Assembly (NCBI GenBank): GCA_914767715.1
Contig: OU612065.1
Coordinates: 21,330,001 to 21,390,000 of the forward strand
Reading direction: 5' to 3'
Source: Membranipora membranacea
Lineage: Eukaryota > Bryozoa > Gymnolaemata > Cheilostomatida > Membraniporidae
Length of the DNA: 60,000 bases
Part shown: positions 23,201-35,339 of the stretch, piece by piece
Position numbering within the stretch: position 1 is the first letter of the stretch
Layout: each line of letters begins with the position of its first letter
Made by a program: the position numbers and the translations under genes
Notes under the pieces: model-generated
What the model was told of the DNA's origin: nothing
Databases searched by the model: none
What the model saw: the letters and a program-made list of their open reading frames with translations, nothing else

Positions 23201-26200
23201 CTGGGCTTGCCTAGGACAGTTACAAGGCTGCTGTTCTTACACTAGAAATGATCAAAAAACAGTATTGGACAACGGTAGCGTAGTCAAAGATATTTTAGTG
23301 TTAACCCGTGACAGGAGAGATAACATACTGTAGACCCTTCTAGACCCTGGATTTTCGTACATTAAATAAGGTTACCTCATTCAATAATTGCCTTGTGCGA
23401 AAAAATTCACTTTTTTTGCACATTGCAATGGCAAAGCTTTGATATGAAAAGTGGTTGTTTTTTGCTTTCCTGGACACTTTAAACCACAAAATAGCAACAA
23501 ACTTTAATAATTTACCCTCTACATTGAGAAGCACTCTTACTTTGAATATGTTTAAGAAAAGGCTCATGCAACACTTTTTCAATTTATTGGCATAGTCTTA
23601 TTTTTTGTTGAATCTTTGTTTGTATCATGTTTCTTTTTTGCCATTTATGTCACATCATGAAAAACATTTGTAAGAATGAATTGTCGCTGACAATAAAAGT
23701 ATATATATATAACAACCATTTGATGTTACAGGCTTGCTTTTACGGTCAAGAAAAAGTTGACCAGTCGAGTGCAGTACTTGTCAGCATATAGATCATATAC
23801 TCACATAAAACATCCAAGTTGCTATTCTGTTGCGATAAGGTGGAAACCTATTGGCATTAATCATCTGTAAAAATTGAGGAAAATTATTTTAAATCACCAT
23901 GTTGCTATATGTCGACGTGACGTCGGTTTGAGGGCTAATCGATACATGAGTATAGCATTCAGTAAATTAACTTCCGTTTGCATTGGTTCGCGTCTATTCA
24001 TTCAGATTGGCGTAGATGAATGGATAACAACAAAGGTGGAAGGCCTGTGTTCAATGCCGGTTCCGGCTGTCTTTTCTGAAGTTTTATCATCACGCGTTCT
24101 TCATTCAATTCGACAACTCATTCCAAGTATGGTACCATAGTGAATGTCAACTACAGAAAACATACATCCCCACTTCAAGCCAAACCCTCAAAAATCAACC
24201 CAGCACCAGCCCACTGGTAGGCCGTCTATGATGGTGAATAATCATAAGGCTGAATGGTTGGAAATTGAAAATGATCAAAATAAAAATAAACGTCAAATTA
24301 ACCAATTCGTACTTTCGACATGTTGCTGCTAGTAAGAAACAGAAGATTGGGCTGCCCCTAAAGAAGGATGCAATGTGCCCAAAATCTTTATACTGAGAAT
24401 GTGTTACATCCAAGAATGCATCCTAGATGTGTGAGGCCATAGAGGTCCTCCTGAACTTTGTGTGCAGCAAGCTGCCAAAACTGAAACTGGCGCTAATCGA
24501 CCATTGACAGTGACACTTTGATCTTAGCCCACAGGCTGAGAAGCCATCTGTACTGCCTACATGCTTACCTCTTCATCTAACCAATCATTGTGTGGTGAGT
24601 AAAAGCCTCCGACACCATAACTCACAACCTGAAAATCAAAAATTGTGTAAGTAGTTAAAATGCTTAGACTCTGCCTGCTTTGCTGGTAGTGGGGATTTGG
24701 TTGAAAATGGAATGTGATGAACCATGAGATTGGCAGCAATCAATTGATATGTTAGTGAATTTTTTATCAGCTTGTTCATATATCATCCTTACCTGGAACG
24801 GTTCAGCTGATGATTGATCAAGATCTAGCATAGCCCCAATACGTCTGGATAAGGCCTTGACAGTCTCATCATCCCAATCATATATCCAGCCTGTGTTACT
24901 TGATCTTTCTAGGTTGTCTTTCCTCTGACTCAAATCCGTCGGGTCGTCGCTGAACATCGTGGAGTCTTCAAGCTGAATCAAAGCAACTCGATCACTTACT
25001 GTTTACCCACTAGTAAAACTGAGCAGCAACATGTGGCAGTAATAAGCAATCTTATAAATGCTGGTTCTAGTCAAAATGCCATATTCACATGATGAAGATG
25101 GTCCCTGTACATGGACATTTCTTGAGATAAAATTAAAAAAACGTTGCCCTTTACAAATCTCAATATTACTGATTCATGACTGACATTATCTCAAAGGGTA
25201 AAGCTATCATTGCGCCTGATAATTCCAGTCACTACTGGCACATTCTTTATGTTGCCGTTTTTCATTCTCTTACTGGTAGTAGGCAACCATAGGTATTAGG
25301 CATTAATTTCGTTCGATATTAAAAATGAACGATTTAACCATTACAGGAGAACACAACATTAAATTTTAACAAACACTTGGAATTGATAGAGAAAACTTAT
25401 CAAAGGTTTTTGAAATATGCCCAGCAAAATATTTTGGCAAGGTTGGCAGCATTTCTTACCTTTGGTGAAGCTAACTTTTGGAGTAACAAGATCTCTCTTT
25501 CCGTCAAAAAGTGGTGATAGAATGTGAGACCTATTTCTAAATTCAATTCCTCTATTTTGCCAGGAGCGATTATCAACAAGGGATGATTATTATTTGTGTA
25601 GGAGTGACATTTCAGTCTTCTCGCATTATCTTCGATAGCCTAAAACCAGAAATTCATGATACTTTTTATTTTCAAAGCAAATAAGAATGCGTTTCACTAG
25701 TCTTGAATATTAAACTTGCATCAGACAATTTAAAATTAGGTTTATGAATGCAATCTGACTCATTTCTGGTTGCTCCTTTTCTAGTGGTAAGCCACCAAGC
25801 ATATTCCAAATGCAGGCAAACTGGATCATACTTGACCCGGATCTCACCTCGTCCATTTTTCCTGCGCACAACTTTTGAACTCGTTCTATGTTCTCCTCAG
25901 TGATCTGATCTTCACCTGCATTGTATTTCCTTACGTTCTTCTCAGGTAAGTTTTCACCTAGTTGCTCGATGTACTTTACTCGGTTCCCCTCAAGTTTGGA
26001 TATTGTGTCGTTATGATCCCCATCCTCAGATAGGTAGTAGCTGAGAAGCTCCTCATTAGCAACTAGAGCATGTGCAGTATTGTTTTGCTGTAAGAAAGTT
26101 TTAATATTAGAGTAAATATTAGTTCGGTTTAGCTCGTTTTGAGATGATCTTGTTAGTTAGCACCAATTTTCACTTACTAAGGTAGGAGTTTATATGTAAC

Positions 26201-29200
26201 AAGGAGGTCTAGTAAAATATTAGCTAGCCATAATTTACACTGTTTCAACGCTGCTCAAAAGATAAGGATTTGTCTAGTTATACAGTTATATGTTTGTGTG
26301 CCAACATGATCGAAGCAGCACTGCTTGATAGTTATCACACCAAGCCATTTCAGTATGGTAAGCTGTCACATAGAAACACCAGTGCTAGCACAGCAGGGTT
26401 AAAGACTACCTAATGGTCAAAGCACACTTAGAGGTTGCAACCTCAGAGGTTTGCACAACGCTACCATTGTTAACATATATGCTGACAGCAGCCTCAGCTG
26501 ATCCTCAGAGGATTGGTCAGCGGTTGCAACCTCAGAGTGCAGAGCGGTTTGCATGACGTCACATTACTAACATATAAGCCTCAGCTGATCCTCAGAAGAT
26601 TGATGTATATATAAAAACTCATTGAGGATCCGCTGAGGTTGCAACCTCTCAAGTGTGTTTAGACCATTAGGTTTAATGCATGTTATAATCAGGCAGTTAC
26701 TTATGATAAACATTTGTCTGATTTGTATTGTAAAAAATGCAATGCTCTACTGGGCATTAATTATGAATAGTGGAAAATTGCCTCCCATAAGCGGAGGTAA
26801 CTCCCATTTTCTGCATTATGATGTCACAGTTACCTGGAAGTGCTTGTTTCTTGTATTGCATTTCCGGGAGTTACCTTCAACTATTACAATCATCAATAAT
26901 TGATGCCAAGTAGAGCATTGAATTTTTTTACCATGTAAATCTGGCAAAACTTTATCATAAGTAACTGCCTGACTACAACATGCATTGGTGTTTGGGTAGT
27001 CTTTAACAATATCAATAACCATGAAATGTGATAGATAATAATAAATTATAATGATGAAAATTTCTTCCTGGCAAGAAGAAAGAATAACTATACTGATTTA
27101 GATACTTCTCCCTACTATAGTCTTTATCAAGCGAAGGGCTTACCTTGAACAAAATGTGAGCCAACGAGGTATAAGCTTCCATTGCCTTAGCTTTGTTTCC
27201 AAGTTCCTCATATAACTCTTTAGATCTTGTAAATAACTCGTACGCTTCGTCAACCAGATCATGCTTGAGGTGAACTTCAGCTACACTTAGAGCCTCATCA
27301 GCTGTTTAATGATATTCAACTTTTGTGCATGAATATTAATTTTAACCGGATACAGAAAGGGAAGGCAGGCACAACTACCTGAATTCAAATATGTTACAAA
27401 GGGAGCACCCTGGAATTATGCCACATATTATGAATTCCAATCTCTTCTTCATTTGTGTTTATGAGTTCTCTGTTACTGCAGGAAATTTCTCACGGTGCCA
27501 GATTGCGCAATATGGTGTCATGTACTAGAGAACCTAGGCACTCAAACTTGACCTGGTAATATGATATAATATACATGCTAAACTAAGATAATATGTTTCT
27601 AAAGATTTTTACAAAGACTGCCCAAAGACCAAAGCAATATATATTCCGGCAGCAACTATTTGCTCAGGTCATTCAATATTGTTCACTGAAAAAATGCATA
27701 GCAATTCCGGGTAACAATTAGGTATCCTGTTAGAAATTGTCCTCCTTGCTCACCTTTGAGGTATCGAGGGGTATGCACTGCACACGCCCAAAAGAATACC
27801 ACTTCAATCTACACAAAAATTAAATGGATGAATTTATCAACTATCGTACAATGATTCCTGACAACAAAAAATAGATCTAATATTAACTTAAATGGAGTAA
27901 ATCAGTAATTACAGATATATGGAAGTTGAAGCTTATTGAGCTTGTACAGTACATACCCAAGCATGCCTCATAGATGAGCAGGGGGACGATGTCTTGTACA
28001 GTAAAACAGTCTTACCCAGATGCGCTTTGAATTTTTTTCATGTAAACATATTGCATTACTACTGCAGAGCTAGCTGACTGATTTTATATTTCTCTGGTAT
28101 TTTGGTATATTATTCAAAAGAAGGGAACCAAACAATTCAATGAAAAAATGAAAGCAACTTAATTCACATGGATGGAACAGCATCAACCGAATGCCAGCAA
28201 TCGTTATCAACGTAGGATAAGTAAGTCTTTAGCAAGCTTTAACGTAAATGCTCCATACAATTTTTTAAACAACATCAATTTGACTCTCCACAGTTATAAC
28301 ATACTCCAACTGCATTTGTGAAAGTGAGAACAGTTGCAAGCTAAGTTTTACCTGTGAGAAAATATTCAGGGTTCTCGGGGGTGGGCTTAGTATATTCGGC
28401 ATCCTCTAGATATACTTATTTAAGTCTATGAAGGGCGAACACACACTCTTCGTAGTCCATCTTACTCGGAAGCTTTGCAAAGCTCTGCTTCAACTCTGCC
28501 AATCATTATAAAAGAATACAGTTGGTGAAGATGGGGACCGTAGACCAGTTTGGTCAATCGACACAAGCCGACGAGATGCCTCGTTCAATATGTTGATAAA
28601 AGTTGCTATTCTCCTGCGTTGCAGCAAATTTCAGGGATGAGCTCACAATACAGTTGTCGATGAAGTACTAAATAATATTTGTATTGTTGTCAAGGACTGA
28701 AATCAAGGCTAAGGTCATATTTTCTCAGCACACAACCTGTATGGTGTCAATGTCGAAGATGGGTGCATTAGGCTGATTGGTAATAACCATATAATATGTT
28801 ATATACTTGTGGTAATAACACATTTACTACATGTTCATGCGCTCTTTGACTTTGGTCTAGATTGAGCTGACTTGTCGCCTCTCTATACGACCCGGAAGTT
28901 TTCAATTTTGCGGATGCTGAATCTAAATTCTAATATACAGTCAGCAGTTTTCAAGATGAAGCCATTTTGATAATATTTGCCGATGCTGCGTTGGTTAAAT
29001 GGTACCCAAATAGAGAGAAGCCAACCCTAAAGAACGGGTCAAATTCCAGCTCAGAAAACAGATTATCAATGAATGATTGGTTGATGATGAAGTTGATTGA
29101 TAAATGTTTACCAACAAGTCTTGCCGACTGTTGTGTCATTGAATCGATGGAGATACAAACTTATATTGTATGATGTTATCCTGGTTACAGCCAGGAAGCT

Positions 29201-29806
29201 AAATATCTAGAAGCCTTTGTCATGGAATACTTGTCTCACCTTCGGACGGAGGCTTAGAAGTGGTCGCAGATCTGATTGAATCTATCTCCGTACTGAAATC
29301 ACGTATAAACCTTAGAAGCCTCACAGGATGGGACATTTCTCTCTCTAACTCAGATTTTGTAGAATTTTCGTATCCTGTTCTCTTCAAATTGTTGATGGTG
29401 CTGTGTGGGATAAACAATAAAACTGGCTGTGACTTGTTGTTTCATATCAAGGGAGCTAGTTAAGTTAAGCTAGTTTGAGTGTGTGACTTAATGCCAGCTG
29501 GTAATGAAAATACACGACTTCAAGCCTGTGGAAAATGAAAAGTGGAAAACTTTTCCTTCTGTGATTGCTTTCCTATATTATTAATTCTCATTCAAATGAT
29601 AGGCAATCTGTAAATACTTACATTTCCAGTTCATCTAGCCTCTGTCGCTCCTCCTCCACATATTTACGAACTAAATCAGGCAGATCATTCGACTCTTGTA
29701 CAGCAGCATGAAGTCTATCCACAGAGTGAATTATTTGGCAGTCTGCCACCAATATCAAAACAGATATGGTCAGCCCAACTCTAAATTGTCTATGTGAAAG
29801 ACTCAT
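20272..29806 (-). CDS. P4HA: Prolyl 4-hydroxylase alpha subunit copy B (nearly full exon set, possible N-terminal nonsense codons)
   Basis: An ER-lumen 2-oxoglutarate/Fe(II) enzyme that by family hydroxylates collagen prolines with protein disulfide isomerase. Exons: 29806-29622 (signal peptide, then P4Ha_N start), 29310-29240, an uncertain one ending at 28352, 27301-27144 (TPR), 26087-25848, 25639-25460, 24972-24793, 24628-24569 (GVGGFYSPHNDW, the HxD pair), 23864-23805 (NRIATWMFY), 21916-21848, 21298-21202 (HMACPVLEGYKW, second His and 2-oxoglutarate Lys) and 20342-20272 (STKWFHNY, then TAA). Phases agree throughout the C-terminal nine exons. The region 28640-28352 resembles the rest of the N-terminal domain (NLLQRRRIATF, then FALHRLK, then YFLT joining ADEALSV) but has TGA at 28633-28631 and TAA at 28418-28416 in the matching frames. 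Either the gene is disabled, or I mis-defined those exons. The start MSLSHRQF is chosen as nearest the signal peptide. Confidence 0.8.
20552..20966. mobile_element. hAT-type non-autonomous transposon (415 bp) with perfect 8-bp target duplication
   Basis: Ends are CAGGGGCGTATATT at the left and, reversed, CAGTGGCGTATATT at the right, the usual CAGxGGCGTA form of hAT ends. The element is flanked by CAACCACC on both sides (20544-20551 and 20967-20974), the 8-bp duplication expected for hAT. Inside are GC-rich hairpins (GGGCGCAGCCCGA; CGCCGTAGGCG; GCGCTTAAGCGC; CACGGAAATCCGTG) and a tRNA-like unit. No transposase is encoded. It lies in intron DNA of P4H copy B, in the last intron. Confidence 0.92.
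20838..20932 (-). repeat. tRNA-like Pol III unit inside the hAT element (Ile-UAU-like, degenerate)
   Basis: Read on the minus strand it has an intact A box (TAGCTCAGTGTGTAGAGCG, with a perfect GCTC/GAGC D stem), an anticodon-loop-like TTTATAA, an intact B box (GGGTTCGAATCCC) and then a run of eight T, a typical Pol III terminator. The 3' half of the anticodon stem is replaced by unrelated sequence and only about four of seven acceptor pairs hold. A working tRNA is therefore unlikely, but transcription by Pol III is plausible. Confidence 0.72.
21480..21645 (-). repeat. tRNA-derived SINE
   Basis: The minus strand begins GGAGGTAGCTCAGCTGGTTAGAGCGCC-like sequence with a clear A box. The B box is degenerate (GGGCTCAATT) and a non-tRNA GC-rich tail follows. 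It lies in an intron of P4H copy B, next to the exon at 21298-21202. Confidence 0.75.
22514..23700 (+). mobile_element. 5'-truncated non-LTR retrotransposon with an inverted internal segment
   Basis: The frame at 22514-23038 encodes the C-terminal part of a CR1/Jockey-type reverse transcriptase ORF: YLIYGIHICYN, then FTQQKRALRIVANVQH, then LNILPLQIL. The closing FNNLPSTLRSTLTLNMFKKR motif appears separately at about 23505-23600. Between them, 22985-23150 and 23310-23485 are inverted copies of each other. The 3' end has a short TATATA run (23700-23712). It sits in an intron of P4H copy B, in sense orientation to the plus strand and opposite to the gene. Confidence 0.8.
24140..24560. other. Intron DNA of P4H copy B
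   Basis: Between the NRIATWMFY exon (23864-23805) and the HxD exon (24628-24569). I see no exon or recognisable repeat; small open frames on both strands look accidental. Confidence 0.4.
26400..27005. mobile_element. MITE with a second MITE nested inside it
   Basis: The outer element has ends TAAAGACTACC at 26400 and GGTAGTCTTTA at 27005, with long internal inverted repeats around a centre near 26850. A related copy starts at 34530. Inserted close to its left end is another element (26410-26670) with its own 35-bp inverted ends, CTAATGGTCAAAGCACACTT and, reversed from the right end, CTAATGGTCTAAACACACTT, followed by GAGGTTGCAACCTC. Neither encodes protein. Both lie in the intron between the TPR exon and the next exon of P4H copy B. 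Confidence 0.85.
28352..28640 (-). other. Probable damaged N-terminal exon(s) of P4H copy B
   Basis: The frame at 28639 reads AHP, stop, NLLQRRRIATFINILNEA, which lines up with the family pattern HPxNxxxLxxR. The frame ending at 28352 reads ELKQSFAKLPSKMDYEECVF and then ALHRLK, stop, VYLEDAEYTK up to YFLT at a donor (GTAAAA). That last exon splices in phase with the TPR exon to give YFLTADEALSV, matching the family's FLTAEDC. The two frames differ, so an intron or an indel lies between them. Confidence 0.5.
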
Positions 29807-31147
29807 TGGTTCAGGACTTCTCCTAGTACAACCTTGATCCAAGCAGTCATAACATCGACTGATCACAGCTCACATAATCACTGCGCCAGTCATAAAATCG
29901 GGCACAACAATATTATTGAAATTGATTGCTTTTACATTACATTCAGATACATTGGGATACAATCAAACACATACATGGAACCAAATAAACTCAGCAATTG
30001 TAGGTTGTTGGTTGTCAGATACTTTAACAAAAACCCAGACGGCAGGCCATTTGCAGATACTTCTTTTCTGTACCATTATTGGCCCGATATGCAGTCATCA
30101 ATGTCCGAGAAAAGCATCAGTTGTACAAACTTTTGGCTTGTGTGCAAGCTGTTAACTGATATAAGAGTTTTAACACCTGATTTTAGCTTACTAACAGTTA
30201 CTGGCTCACATAAATTTCCATCATCAAAGACGCTGATTTTAAATCAAGTATTGGTTAAGAGGATTATGGTAAAGAAATCTGACACTGACATTAATGGAGG
30301 TGTCGGTGTCAAAGTGTCATATCAAACTAACGGATATAATAAGCCATCTTATTGTTATATTTTATCATTGCCCTATTTATGATATTTTCTTATTTGTAAT
30401 GATGTGTATGTCCACTATACCATGGAAGCAACCTCAGTTAGACTCTTTGTATACACATCAATCATTTGAGGATCGGCTGAGCATGGCTGGCATGTTAATG
30501 ATGTGTCGTCATGCCAATTCTGCTGTAGTCTGAGGTTCGAACCACTGATGGATCAGCTGAGGCTTAAATGCTAGTGATGTGGCATGATGCAAACAGGGAG
30601 AATGCTCCCTGTGCAAATCGCTGATCAGCTGATCAAACAGCTGAAGATCAGCTGTGGGTGATGTCAGCATATTGAATTGTTCGACTCGATCGAAGTAAAG
30701 AAATGCTTTCTTATATCTATACATAAATTGCCATGTGCTTGTGGATGGTGATAGTAGTCTCCCCCCTAATTCATGAACATATATCAGTGTATAAAGGTGT
30801 CTTTTTTCTTTCATAGTATCAAATATAAATAGTAGGATAGAAGCTGCATAGTATGGGAAAGACCTTAGTGTAAGGCATCAAAGTTTGTGTTTGAAACTAA
30901 TTTTCCTCAACATAATTTTCTACACCGAGTAGTGTTGTATTGAGCCAGCAAAAATGAAAATGAGCCGAGCCACTGAAATTTCCCTAAATTCGGGTACCAG
31001 TCGAAAAGAGCAACGTGAAATGGATTTGCATTACGACTTCATAAGTCGATGTCCTACTCCTACACTGTCTTCAGATATCACAAAAAAGAATAAGAATGAT
31101 GGATATTCATCCACTAATCACTAGTACAATTAGCTAATAGTACATGT
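29807..31147. other. Upstream region of P4H copy B
   Basis: This should contain the copy B promoter, transcribed leftwards. A plus-strand open frame of 182 codons (29834-30382) runs through it, but it overlaps DNA shared with the non-coding 16005-16060 block, where the frame is broken, and has no recognisable domain. 30450-30620 has imperfect repeats of GATCAGCTGAGG type related to the nested MITE at 26.5 kb. Confidence 0.45.
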
Positions 31148-31530
31148 TAAAGGGCAACCAAGGTTTCAAACAACTTCTCATTGATGGCCATTGATTAATA
31201 GCAGATTGCACCTTCTGCATGGGGAAAAAGACAAAATATAATTCGGATGATTATTCAGCCAAAATTCTTGTGAAACATTTCTTCCATCAGGTACTCAAAC
31301 TCAGCTAAAAGAGAATACCACATAGCAGTTTCCTGTTCCTGTTATTATTTAGCCTGTGCTCTATAATTATTACAGCAAAGTCTTGGAACCTCCCCTAAAC
31401 TGAAGTGTTACCCAGCTTAGAGTCAGCAACTACTTTGAGTTTTGCATCGCGTAATGCACAAAGCTGATGCTGCCCATCACATTATTTGCTACCCATTAAT
31501 GCGTTGCTGCGAAACCTTGGTTGCCCTTTA
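31148..31530. mobile_element. 383-bp MITE, copy 1 (TAAAGGGCAACC family)
   Basis: Ends are TAAAGGGCAACCAAGGTTTC and its exact reverse complement. No coding capacity. A second copy of identical length lies in the opposite orientation at 49998-50380. The terminal TA could be a TA target duplication, as in Tc1/mariner-type elements. Confidence 0.93.
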
Positions 31531-34529
31531 AGTTTGATTCAGTTTGTAATATATCATTTAGACATAATGAACTATGTTGAGACCAGGTTTCATCAAATTC
31601 TGTCAAGTATTTATCGAATTATAGATGTCTGAAGAAAGCTTTATGTAGTGTTGTAAGCCGTTCATAATAATCACAGCAAAAGCATGACTAATAGCTATAA
31701 TGTTTTATCATCATATAGTCTCTATTTCCGAAATCATCACCTAAAATCCATAGCGTAGTGGTTAAAGAGGTTCAGCAGTTCAGGTACAGCATTCATTATA
31801 GAGAATTGTTAGTACACCTACAGGGGTTTACTTATGTGGGGAGTAATATTATGGACCAAAAAAAATGTTATGCGACTTTCTTTTACCAATATGCTATGCT
31901 CAAATTTACGTTCTAAAACATATGCCATCACGGTAATTACCCAGTGGGAAATTCCACTGAGCCGTACTTAGTAGCATACAGCATGATGATTGATGACCAG
32001 CTGATTTACAATTCACTACAAAATCAATAATGAACCATGGGTTGATAACTGTGTCATAAAATTCTACTGCCGATGATTTTGATCTGCTAATTTGGTTTCA
32101 TTTTCATAATTGTCATTGAGCTGAAAGAACTTTAATTTGGGAATTCATTTTTCTGATGTCATTGAGCAACAACCAAGAGCTGCTGTGCAGTATGACGATA
32201 ATGAATCGGTCCACGATAGGAACTGAATTCAGGTCCGCATTAATTATAGAGACTCGGTAGTCCATCTACAGTGGTCAACTTGTGCGGGGAGTAATAATAT
32301 GGGAACAAGAATTGTTATGCGACTTATTTAACACCGACGGATGTGAAGAAGTATTTTTTCACCAATAGACTTCACAGAGCACCCTAACCTGTCCTTATAC
32401 CACAGCCCATCTACTCCCTCCCCATTCCAGTGTGCTGTTTTAAGTCTGCCTTACTGATTATTGTTCTCTGTGATATTTTCCTCATAAATACGTATTTGAA
32501 TTTCACATCTCATACATACCTAGTCCTGCGCAATTCCTTCAGATGTGCCACTGATAGATCTTCAGACCAGTGGTCTCGTGCGGTCCGTCCATGTGTCTAT
32601 CTCTACTGCATGTGAATGGGTTTATACTACCAACTTACTGATCCTTAAACATCTAGAGCATTGTTACCCCTCTAACCCGATTAACCCCCGACACTATGGT
32701 TTGAGATTCGAAACTCTCCTGCTGTAATCAGGGCCTTTTTCACGTACTTCACTGTGATCTAGTTGTGAGTCGTGGAATTCCGGCTGCTATAAACTGTTCC
32801 AAAAAACTGTATCTTTAATTCTGCCAACTTTCTTTGGACATTCAGCTGTCACTGACTACTGACCTACCTATCACTGTACAGATGAGCTGTAAATCACTAT
32901 AGAGGAGCCTCAACGCCCCGGCGGTGATATAACAAAAGACAAAGACTTTCACCAATTTGCTATGCTCAAATTTACATCCTAATATCTTTTGATATCACAG
33001 TAATTACATCGAGCATAGCCACTCTTGTCAAGACAGGCTACATTGAGCCATATTTAATAGCATAAAGCATGATGACTAATGATATATTGATTCATAGTTC
33101 ATTAGAAAATCAATATCATGCAGTGCACCTGCTTTGACAGACATTGTGACACTGTAATTTAACTATAAACTGAACTGCAAATTATTGTATTCCTACACTT
33201 TTTTTACATCTAATTTTCTTTTTAAAAAAGAAAATTAGGTTTCAAAACTACATCAGCAGAGTCAAATATAGTTGAGGAGTGTGTAGCTATAATGATTTTC
33301 AAAAATACTAAATATTTACTGAGAAAAATCGCTAAATGTAAATCAGTCATTATTCATTGATAGGGCATTGTTTATGAGAGTCCTACTTATGACATCATAT
33401 TCCTGCTTATAAATGTAAACAAATTGTTATGATCTATTTGGCACCAATTTGGAGCACATGTGCATAATCAGAATTGGGTGATCTATCAACCTGGATAGGG
33501 ACGGGAGAAAGTGAATCTGACCCGTACCCCCGCTTTAAGATCGTGGACTGTGGTCCACTAGGTCTCAGGTTCGAGTCGAGGTGCACGCAGTATTTTAACC
33601 ATCACTCTAGTAGTTGAGACCCGTAAGGATGTAGACCTCTGACCCGACCTGACCCTAACATGACCCGACCACAGAAACCCGAAACCCGACTCGTTGACTC
33701 GACCCTGAATACAACACTAACACCGAGCGTCTTGACTTATCAAATATCAGACGAATAAATGACATATTGAACAAACTATGCAGTGGCAGTGTCTTATGAG
33801 AATTCCTGTCTACACCACCACATTCAACAGAAAGATACCGTCAATAGGCATTGTACCAGACTATCAAGTAGCCTACATTTATATTGCCTATGAATATTCC
33901 ATGAGGTTAAATGGAAATAGGAGGCACTTTCTAGTGATTTGAAGCCTAAATAAATCCAAGCTTATCGACTGAAGGTAGGGGAACTCGATTCTAATGATAG
34001 GTGTTTGAACTACTACTCTGGGTAGAGGTCCGGAAAGATACTATAACGTCAACGCTCTGTCCTGTTTCTATTTATGTTTTCATACCATTAGCCATAACCT
34101 AGCAGAGGGTCATAAATGGTAATTTAAAAGTGTGATATTTTTTCCTAACTTTTGCCGTTATTTCTTTGGCACGTTATGAAAAACATCCGTCCAGGTGAAG
34201 TTGTCTGCCAAATAAAATAGTGTGTGATGATTATTAGGGCAAAAAGCTGAGGAAAAATTTGAAAATTAGGAGCTGTAGTAGTAGTATACAACCCATTGAT
34301 ACAATATAATTATAACTCAGGTCCGATTCCCGGCGCCAGATGTCATTTGTTATTTAGCACCAACAGGCCATTCATCCTAACCAGATTTGTTCGGACCAGA
34401 ACCATAAATACAGGAGGTCTACTGTTTGGTTGTACACAGTATAAAGATCCCCCACTGCCTTTTTGAAAAAAGTAGCCGGCAACGGCAGCCAAGGTATCTA
34501 GTATCTACCCCACACAAGCCACCTGCAGT
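31531..34529. other. Repeat-rich intergenic stretch upstream of P4H copy B
   Basis: 31780-32030 and the pair 32225-32345 plus 32945-33110 are diverged direct copies of one sequence; the second is split by an insert (see 32340-32945). 33505-33600 holds a B-box-like GGTTCGAGTC, probably SINE-derived. 33890-34035 matches 16425-16580 upstream of copy A. No gene recognised. Confidence 0.5.
32340..32945 (+). mobile_element. Insertion of about 600 bp, probably a 5'-truncated non-LTR retrotransposon tail
   Basis: It interrupts the second copy of a repeat whose first copy at 31.8-32.0 kb is continuous, so its boundaries are visible. The right end carries CGCCCCGGCGGTGATATAAC and a short AAAGAC repeat, which resembles simple-repeat 3' ends of some non-LTR elements. 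GACTT occurs at both edges and may be the target duplication. No long reading frame remains. Confidence 0.5.
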
Positions 34530-34860
34530 TAAAGACTACCCAAATACCAGTGTATGTTATATTGTAGTCAGGTAGTTACTCATGATAAAGTTTTGTCAGA
34601 TTTGCATAGCAAAAAAATGCAACGCTCTTCTTGACATGAATAATTGATGGTGGAAGAAGTGCCTCCCATTAGGGAAGGTAACTCCCAATCTCTGCATTAT
34701 GATGTTACAGTCCCCCGGAAGTGTAATACAATAAAAACAAGCACTTCCGGGAGACTCTGACATCATAATGCAGAGATTGGGAGTTACCTATCCTTATGGG
34801 AGGTACTTTTTCCACCATGAATAATTAATGTCAAGTAGCGCGTGAATTATCAAAACATAT
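34530..34860. mobile_element. Second copy of the TAAAGACTACC MITE, right end truncated
   Basis: It begins TAAAGACTACCCAAATACC, matching the right end of the 26400-27005 element. Long arms pair around about 34735 (CACTTCCGG...; GATTGGGAGTTACC on both sides). The right arm stops short near 34846-34860 and lacks the terminal sequence. Confidence 0.8.
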
Positions 34861-35339
34861 TCCGGTCCGTGTTGGACTACGGGATTGCCTCCCAATGCTT
34901 AATGCTTGCTTGCATTTATGCTTTAATGCATAATGCTAGCATCTTAATGCTATGCTGTATAGATAGTGTTAGTCACAAGGCTATCCTTCAGGTAGGGTGA
35001 CCTTTCAAATTCATGGATACAAGGTATGAAACAAAGCATTTAGTACTCTGATCGATGAATACAAAAACCTTTTTTCATCCTGCAACAGGTAGGCTAATTA
35101 TTTTTACATAAGTTCAACTCACCCCATTTGTACCCTTCTAAAACTGGACAAGCAGCATGTTGCAGCTCCTCCCTGTAACATAATTGTTTTTATAATAAGG
35201 ATGATGATGCTCCAATCCTAAGCCAGGACAGCTAGGCATGATCATCCTTTGATCTCATGACCTCGATTCTTATACCGTGCAGTTCACTTAAATGCAAACC
35301 TCTGGGGTCCACAAAAATTAAGCAGATTCTGATACTTTC

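Noticed and set aside
29834-30382. 182-codon open frame on the plus strand upstream of P4H copy B
   Set aside because: It overlaps the region matched by 16005-16060, where the frame is broken, has no recognisable domain, and runs antisense into the promoter side of copy B.
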